11,101 bases of DNA from Hyphomonas sp. (GTDB lineage: Bacteria; Pseudomonadota; Alphaproteobacteria; Caulobacterales; Hyphomonadaceae). Positions 7,816 to 11,101 of this stretch are shown here, piece after piece. Under the pieces are notes generated by a model that saw nothing but the letters and a program-made list of their open reading frames with translations, did no database searches and was not told the DNA's origin. The first letter of the stretch is position 1. Every line of letters begins with the position of its first letter. A program made the position numbers and the translations under genes. The stretch spans positions 1 to 11,101 of the forward strand of contig JARFRJ010000409.1 of NCBI GenBank assembly GCA_029287305.1. Direction: 5' to 3'.

Positions 7816-8528
7816 CAGCTCTCCTCCGCGACGTTTTGTTTGACGATCAGGCCATTGTGCAAGGTCAGAACAGAGCCCGGAACAGAACCCAGCAAGGCCT
7901 TGTCATGCGTCGCCATCAGGACGCTTGTGCCCATGCGCTTGTTCAGCTCGGCAAATAGGCGCATTAGGCGCAGGCTCATCTCTGGATCGACATTGCCGGT
8001 CGGCTCATCGGCGATTAGAAGGTCCGGCTTATTGACCAGCGCTCTGGCAATCGCGATGCGCTGTTTTTCCCCGCCGGACAGCGTGGCTGGGCGTGCATGC
8101 AGACGCTTGCCCAGGCCAACCCAGCGCAGCAATTCTTCCACATCCGGGCGATAGTCGCGCTCTTTCTGCCCGCGTATGCGCAAGGGCAAAGCGGCATTCT
8201 CATAGGCGCTCAAATGATCCAGCAGGCGAAACTCTTGGAAAATAATCCCGATACGCCGGCGCAGCGCGGACAATTGGCGACGTTTAAGGTGATGTGTGCG
8301 CTGGCCGAACAGATAGATATCTCCCGCGCTTGGGCGCAGCGCCAGATAGATCAGTTTAAGCAAACTGGTCTTGCCTGCCCCGGAATTTCCGGTCAAAAAC
8401 GTGAACGAGCCTTTTGTCAGCTCAAAGGACACATCACTAAACACATCCTGCGTGCCATCATAGCGAAGGGCCACCCGATCAAAGCTGATGCTGGTCGTAT
8501 CGAAACTATCTGGTTTATAAAGTGTCAT
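7815..8528 (-). CDS. ftsE: Cell division ATP-binding protein FtsE
   Basis: FtsE is the ATPase of the FtsEX division complex. The 237-residue product shows all ABC motifs: Walker A GNSGAGKT (47-54), Q-loop Gln98 in IIFQEFRLLDHLSAYEN, signature LSGGE (150-154), Walker B LLIADEP followed by TGNVD (170-181), and switch His208 in ATHD. TGNVD is characteristic of the FtsE/LolD/MacB subgroup. The first codon shares the usual ABC context SISFDRVALRYDG, with about 12 extra residues in front. It is the first gene of the leftward operon and faces the zinc-ribbon gene across a 110-nt gap. LolD and MacB ATPases are similar, but the one-base overlap with ftsX settles the call. Confidence 0.95.
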   Translation of the reverse strand: MTLYKPDSFDTTSISFDRVALRYDGTQDVFSDVSFELTKGSFTFLTGNSGAGKTSLLKLIYLALRPSAGDIYLFGQRTHHLKRRQLSALRRRIGIIFQEFRLLDHLSAYENAALPLRIRGQKERDYRPDVEELLRWVGLGKRLHARPATLSGGEKQRIAIARALVNKPDLLIADEPTGNVDPEMSLRLMRLFAELNKRMGTSVLMATHDKALLGSVPGSVLTLHNGLIVKQNVAEES

Positions 8529-8638
8529 AATTGGACTGTTAAACGAACTCCAAGCGAGTCATAAGCATATATATATAAGTTTTCAGCAAGCATTAAACAT
8601 TTTGATATAAGGCGCAAAGGCTTAAGAGTAGTTTTGAC
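8529..8638. promoter_or_regulatory. AT-rich divergent promoter region between ftsE and the zinc-ribbon gene
   Basis: These 110 bases separate two operons that point away from each other, so both promoters should lie here. The segment is clearly richer in A and T than its surroundings, with an alternating AT run at about 8567-8579. Leftward, TTGCTG (8589-8584) could be a -35 box, but the matching -10 is poor. Rightward, TTTTCA (8580-8585) with GATATA (8604-8609) is a weak pair with an 18-base spacer. GAGTC at 8556-8560 is a GANTC site, the target of the cell-cycle methylase CcrM in many alphaproteobacteria; single sites occur by chance. I see no full CtrA site (TTAA-N7-TTAA), only half sites. 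Confidence 0.5.
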
Positions 8639-9466
8639 ATGATCCTGACCTGTCCTTCCTGTGAGACGCAGTATTTTGCCGACGATACCACAATCGGTTC
8701 TGGCGGGCGAAGTGTCAAATGCGGCACATGTCACCATGTCTGGCATGTCCCGGCTACACTTTCTGACAATCGCGGCGCAATGCGCAAGGGCCTGACGGCT
8801 GGAGGTCTCGGCGCGCATGATGTTTATCGCCAATCCATGCGCACGCGCCAGCAATCCAGAATACGCTGGATGACCCGTTTTGTCTGGCTGTTTTGGGGTG
8901 TAGCACTGGGGGCGCTCGTTCTCCTATCTGTTCTCAAACGCAATGATATTGTCAAAGTCTGGCCACAATCGGCTTATTTCTATCGCGCCCTTGGTTTTGA
9001 GGTAAATCGGTATGGGCTCGATTTTATCCGCATTGATCCGATGCGGACCTTTGATGATACAACCCCGATCCTGACCGTGACGGGCCGCGTCATGAATATT
9101 ACCGACACGCCTCAGCCTGCCGCCGATATCCATATCAGTTTGCGTGATGAGGCGATGCGGGAGATTGCTGTTCTGATCGCGCCTCTCGACACGGCCCGCC
9201 TGGAGGCTGGCGCGGAAGCAGGCTTTGAAGCGCGGCTGGAAAACCCGCCAATTGAGGCCTTTAATATACAGGTCTCTTTTACCAGCCCTGAAAATATGCA
9301 AACCCTGTCGGAAGAGGCGGCGCTTGCGACCCGCCCTGTCGATATGGTGGGCCAGAGCACACCGCCAGAAGCGGGGGAAGAGGGGGCTGGTGCGAACAGT
9401 CCGCCAGAGCCCCAGACTGGGCCCCAAACTGAGCCAGAGGCCAATATAGAAAGCTTGGATGAATGA
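8639..9466 (+). CDS. MJ0042-type zinc-ribbon single-pass membrane protein (DUF3426-like)
   Basis: The 275-residue product starts with a zinc ribbon, MILTCPSCETQYF then VKCGTCHHVWHV, with ligands Cys5, Cys8, Cys28 and Cys31. This is the MJ0042 family pattern. A basic stretch (about 65-80) leads into one membrane segment (about 78-99), so the ribbon should be cytoplasmic and the rest periplasmic. The segment LTVTGRVMNITDTPQPAADI to about residue 222 looks like the beta-rich DUF3426/FxLYD-type domain. The last 45 or so residues are a Pro/Glu-rich tail of low complexity. Molecular function is unknown; a signalling or redox-sensing role would be speculation. In alphaproteobacteria this gene is often found beside ftsEX, as here, transcribed away from it. 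Its stop overlaps the start of the next gene. Confidence 0.85.
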   Translation: MILTCPSCETQYFADDTTIGSGGRSVKCGTCHHVWHVPATLSDNRGAMRKGLTAGGLGAHDVYRQSMRTRQQSRIRWMTRFVWLFWGVALGALVLLSVLKRNDIVKVWPQSAYFYRALGFEVNRYGLDFIRIDPMRTFDDTTPILTVTGRVMNITDTPQPAADIHISLRDEAMREIAVLIAPLDTARLEAGAEAGFEARLENPPIEAFNIQVSFTSPENMQTLSEEAALATRPVDMVGQSTPPEAGEEGAGANSPPEPQTGPQTEPEANIESLDE

Positions 9467-10062
9467 CATCTTCCTCCCCTATTTCTGACCCTGACCCTTC
9501 TGAACTATCTGACGGGTCCGGCCTGCATGTATCCGGCAAACCGATTGAAATCACGCTGAGCGAGGCCGAGCTCGCCGCGCATATAGACGCGCTAGCGGCC
9601 CGGCTGGCCCCGCATCTTGGTGAGGGCGACTGGACAATTGTCAGTAGTCTCATCGGGGCGATGCCCTTTACGACCGACCTGATGAAGGCATTGGCGCGGC
9701 GCGCCCTTAACCCTATGCTGGATGTGCTGTGGCTGGAAAGCTATAAGGATGCCGAGACAAGCTCCGGGCGTGTCACCGTGCGCGCAGACCTTTCCCGGCC
9801 CATTCAGGGGCGCTCGGTTCTGATCCTTGATGATGTCTATGATACCGGGCGCACGCTTGATTTTGCCCGCGCCCATATTCTTGCCAAAGGTGCCAAACAG
9901 GCGATGACCTGCGCCCTGGCCCGCAAGCCTTGGGCCCCGCGCGGATCAGAGGGTGTAGATGAATGCGCCTGGGATGCGCCGGGTAAATTCCTCGTCGGCT
10001 ATGGCATGGATGCCGCCGGCCTCTATCGCGGCCTGCCCTTTATCGGCGTTGTGGAGGGATAG
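9463..10062 (+). CDS. hpt: Hypoxanthine-type phosphoribosyltransferase
   Basis: Enzymes of this type salvage hypoxanthine (and often guanine) with PRPP to form IMP (or GMP). The 199-residue product carries the PRPP motif VLILDDVYDTGRT (119-131), preceded by SSGRVTVRADL (100-110), the flexible active-site loop region. The segment KFLVGYGMDAAGLYRGLPFIGVV (175-197) matches the C-terminal purine-binding signature of Hpt proteins (GYGLD...R.LP.IGV). Length is slightly above the usual 175-185 because of a Ser/Pro/Asp-rich N-terminal extension of about 20 residues. A later start is possible but no better ribosome site is obvious. The ATG overlaps the upstream stop as ATGA. Base specificity (hypoxanthine, guanine or xanthine) cannot be read with certainty. 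Confidence 0.87.
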   Translation: MTSSSPISDPDPSELSDGSGLHVSGKPIEITLSEAELAAHIDALAARLAPHLGEGDWTIVSSLIGAMPFTTDLMKALARRALNPMLDVLWLESYKDAETSSGRVTVRADLSRPIQGRSVLILDDVYDTGRTLDFARAHILAKGAKQAMTCALARKPWAPRGSEGVDECAWDAPGKFLVGYGMDAAGLYRGLPFIGVVEG

Positions 10063-10078
10063 GGGGTATTAGGGGGGG
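10056..10078 (+). other. G-rich tract matching a G-quadruplex pattern
   Basis: The plus strand reads GGG, ATA, five Gs, TATTA, then seven Gs. Splitting the last run as GGG-G-GGG gives four G-tracts of three with loops of 3, 5-7 and 1 bases, which satisfies the common G3N1-7 quadruplex pattern. It covers the last codon and stop of hpt and ends four bases before the -35 box of the next gene. It could form in the non-template DNA strand or in the 3' end of the hpt mRNA. The pattern is plain in the sequence; folding and function are inferred. Confidence 0.55.
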
Positions 10079-10081
10079 TGT

Positions 10082-10110
10082 TTGACAGCGCCTATCTTTT
10101 TATTGAATAT
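10082..10110 (+). promoter_or_regulatory. Putative promoter of the glyoxalase gene
   Basis: A perfect -35 box TTGACA (10082-10087) is followed, after 17 bases, by GAATAT (10105-10110), a weak -10 with three of six matches. Transcription would start near 10117, leaving an untranslated leader of about 120 bases. The exact -35, the correct spacing and the start of an AT-rich stretch right after hpt support an independent transcript. Confidence 0.5.
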
Positions 10111-10224
10111 GGACGGAGCTGAAAATTTATGGCTCAATCCCAATAAGCATTATGACATCACAAAATCCTTTAAAATGAACCTTCCCGCTAAAGGCTGGAA
10201 GCATAGTGAAGATAAGATGGAAAT

Positions 10225-10230
10225 AAGGAA
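10225..10230 (+). promoter_or_regulatory. Ribosome binding site of gloA (decides the start)
   Basis: AAGGAA lies seven bases before the ATG at 10238. It selects the start [10 protein letters not shown], which matches the normal N-terminus of glyoxalase I, over in-frame upstream starts at 10082 (TTG) and 10109 (ATG). Confidence 0.8.
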
Positions 10231-10237
10231 CGCTTCT

Positions 10238-10678
10238 ATGCAATACCTTCATACTATGGTCCGTGTGGCTGATCTTGATGCGGCGCTGGATTTTTACTGC
10301 GCCCAGCTTGGTCTTGTTGAGGTCAAACGGATGGACAATGAAACGGGCCGTTTCACCCTCGTCTTTCTGGCCGCGCCGGAGGATATCGCTGCGGTCAAGG
10401 CAAACCAAGCGCCCCTGATTGAGCTGACCTATAATTGGGACCCTGAAGACTATCCGGGCGGGCGCAATTTCGGCCATCTGGCCTATCGCGTGGACGATAT
10501 TTACGCGCTTTGTGCGCACTTACAGGCGGCGGGGACGGTGATTAACCGCCCGCCACGCGACGGGCATATGGCCTTTGTGCGCTCGCCAGACGGCATTTCG
10601 ATAGAGCTTTTGCAAAAAGGCGAGGCATTGGCCCCGGCTGAACCCTGGGCCTCTATGGAAAATACAGGCCAGTGGTAG
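10238..10678 (+). CDS. gloA: Glyoxalase I (lactoylglutathione lyase), nickel type
   Basis: Glyoxalase I converts the hemithioacetal of methylglyoxal and glutathione into S-lactoylglutathione, detoxifying methylglyoxal in the cytosol. The 146-residue product is a two-module VOC-fold protein. All four metal ligands known from E. coli GlxI are in place: His5 (YLHTMVRV), Glu62 (IELTYNW), His80 (FGHLAY) and Glu123 (SIELLQKG). The short length, without the loops found in zinc-type (eukaryote and Pseudomonas long-form) enzymes, suggests the Ni/Co-activated class. The C-terminus ([12 protein letters not shown]) matches the alphaproteobacterial form as I recall it. The reading frame stays open 52 codons upstream to a TTG, but those residues look non-native and the internal ATG has the proper ribosome site. 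It appears to be transcribed separately from hpt. Confidence 0.95.
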   Translation: MQYLHTMVRVADLDAALDFYCAQLGLVEVKRMDNETGRFTLVFLAAPEDIAAVKANQAPLIELTYNWDPEDYPGGRNFGHLAYRVDDIYALCAHLQAAGTVINRPPRDGHMAFVRSPDGISIELLQKGEALAPAEPWASMENTGQW

Positions 10679-10871
10679 TCAGTGCGCCCCCTATTTGCCG
10701 ATCACCCCTTTTTTAAACCCTGCCGCATTTGACGGCCAGATAGAGCGCGCCTGCCTTCCATGTCCTTGCCTGAAACAGACCCGGCTGAGCCGATAGACCC
10801 CAATCCAGACCCGCTACGCCAAGCCGGGCGCGCAGTTTTAGGATGCGTTATACGCTCTAACCTCTCGCGCC
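10679..10871. other. Gap between convergent genes; weak inverted repeat, no clear gene
   Basis: This stretch separates the end of gloA (rightward) from the end of the truncated membrane gene (leftward), so terminators for both would be expected. I see no strong hairpin followed by a T-run. A 7-bp inverted repeat, CCCGGCT (10780-10786) and AGCCGGG (10822-10828), has a 35-base loop and is followed by a short TTTT at 10836; it is a poor terminator candidate. A 39-codon frame at 10760-10879 (MSLPETDPAE...) lacks a ribosome site and runs into the truncated gene on the other strand, so I do not call it. Confidence 0.4.
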
Positions 10872-10966
10872 CTAATTGATCTGGAAGCGACGGCGCACGG
10901 CGAGCGCGGCGAGAAAGACCAAAACAAGCGAAAGCGCGCTCTGAAAGACAGCCAGCATGGCAATGA
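10872..10966 (-). pseudogene. C-terminal remnant of a membrane protein gene, cut at the IS junction
   Basis: Read leftward from the IS boundary, the sequence encodes 30 residues, IAMLAVFQSALSLVLVFLAA followed by LAVRRRFQIN, then TAG. This is one clean hydrophobic helix with a basic cytoplasmic end, the usual look of the last membrane segment of an inner-membrane protein. The open frame runs straight up to the IS end with no start of its own, so the rest of the gene should lie on the far side of the element, beyond this contig. The family cannot be identified from so short a tail. It could also be a chance frame, but the membrane-helix and RRR pattern argues against that. Confidence 0.5.
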
Positions 10967-11101
10967 GAGACCTTTGCATAATGTGGGGATTCCCAAAGGT
11001 TTGGGATTTGGTTATATTTTCGTCGGCGTATTAGGAGTTTGCCGATGGATATATTCGTGGCGGAGGCGGCGCGTCGTTTGGGTGATGACGATGTGTTTGG
11101 G
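10967..11101 (+). mobile_element. Left end of a probable IS5-family insertion sequence (truncated by contig end)
   Basis: The likely terminal repeat starts GAGACCTTTGCATAAT at 10967. Ends beginning GAG and TNA targets are known for the IS427/IS1031 groups of the IS5 family, and the bases just outside are TGA (10964-10966), fitting such a target. Inside lie a promoter candidate (TTCCCA 10990-10995, 17 bases, TATATT 11013-11018), an AGGAG ribosome site (11033-11037) and the start of an open frame at 11045. An inverted repeat CCCAAA-GG-TTTGGG (10992-11005) falls within the promoter. The contig stopping here fits a repeated element that broke the assembly. The other end is not visible, so boundary and family are inferred. 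Confidence 0.6.
11045..11101 (+). CDS. Transposase, first 19 codons only (probable IS5 family)
   Basis: The frame starts at an ATG seven bases after AGGAG and reads MDIFVAEAARRLGDDDVFG up to the end of the window. Too little is present to show a DDE domain. The call rests on its place about 80 bases inside a probable IS end, with its own promoter and ribosome site, and on a general resemblance of this N-terminus to IS5-type transposases. It runs opposite to the gene it probably interrupts. Treat the family name as provisional. Confidence 0.5.
   Translation, partial: MDIFVAEAARRLGDDDVFG

Noticed and set aside
8525..8854. Minus-strand frame of 109 residues over the divergent region and the start of the zinc-ribbon gene
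   Set aside because: It runs opposite to a well-supported gene, has no recognisable domain, and would span the shared promoter region.
10082..10237. Extended glyoxalase protein starting at TTG 10082 or ATG 10109
   Set aside because: The TTG is inside the -35 box, neither start has a proper ribosome site, and the ATG at 10238 has AAGGAA at ideal spacing and the family's normal N-terminus.
10780..10828. Inverted repeat CCCGGCT/AGCCGGG as a terminator for gloA
   Set aside because: The loop is 35 bases and the following T-run is only four bases and offset by seven, so it does not look like an intrinsic terminator.
10760..10879. Short plus-strand open frame of 39 codons (MSLPETDPAE start) after gloA
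   Set aside because: No ribosome site, no recognisable domain, and it overlaps the end of the truncated membrane gene on the other strand. Chance is the simpler reading.
57..11101. A new defence, phage or secondary-metabolite system
   Set aside because: Every substantial gene belongs to a known core family and the order fits ordinary alphaproteobacterial synteny; only the IS fragment at the end is accessory.

Overview
This window looks like one assembled contig from an alphaproteobacterium. Three things point there: the gene block rpoZ-rsh-pyrE-pdxJ, the block ftsE-ftsX-ydcF-plsC facing a zinc-ribbon (MJ0042) membrane protein, and a single long RelA/SpoT protein with basic (bifunctional-type) motifs. 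A relative of Caulobacterales/Hyphomonadaceae is plausible, but the genus cannot be read from the sequence. Base composition and codon use look even throughout, with no sign of a transferred island. Both ends are assembly artefacts or breaks: the left end is Illumina Nextera adapter, and the right end stops inside an insertion sequence.

Left block, minus strand (3877 down to 57): rpoZ (RNA polymerase omega), rsh ((p)ppGpp synthetase/hydrolase), pyrE (orotate phosphoribosyltransferase) and pdxJ (vitamin B6 synthesis, cut off by the adapter). The genes are tightly packed or overlapping and form a probable operon. A putative promoter lies just upstream of rpoZ. Omega forms part of a ppGpp site on RNA polymerase in some proteobacteria, so an alarmone enzyme next to an alarmone-responsive subunit makes biological sense.

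Middle block, minus strand (8528 down to 4112): ftsE-ftsX (division ABC system), a YdcF/DUF218 envelope protein with a likely TTG start, a PlsC-type acyltransferase, and a DUF885 metallopeptidase-like lipoprotein. The overlaps and short gaps suggest an envelope/division operon.

Right block, plus strand (8639 to 10678): a zinc-ribbon membrane protein and a hypoxanthine-type phosphoribosyltransferase overlap by four bases. Then comes a nickel-type glyoxalase I with its own promoter. A G-rich stretch matching the G-quadruplex pattern spans the end of the phosphoribosyltransferase gene, just before that promoter.

Far right: a convergent minus-strand gene survives only as a 30-residue membrane tail and stops where a probable IS5-family element begins (10967). 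The window ends 19 codons into that element's transposase.

I found no CRISPR array, tRNA, rRNA, phage gene, defence system or convincing new multi-gene system. The window is mostly conserved core genome. The points most worth checking are the adapter contamination, the IS junction, the possible G-quadruplex, the glyoxalase start and leader, and the hairpin ahead of rpoZ.
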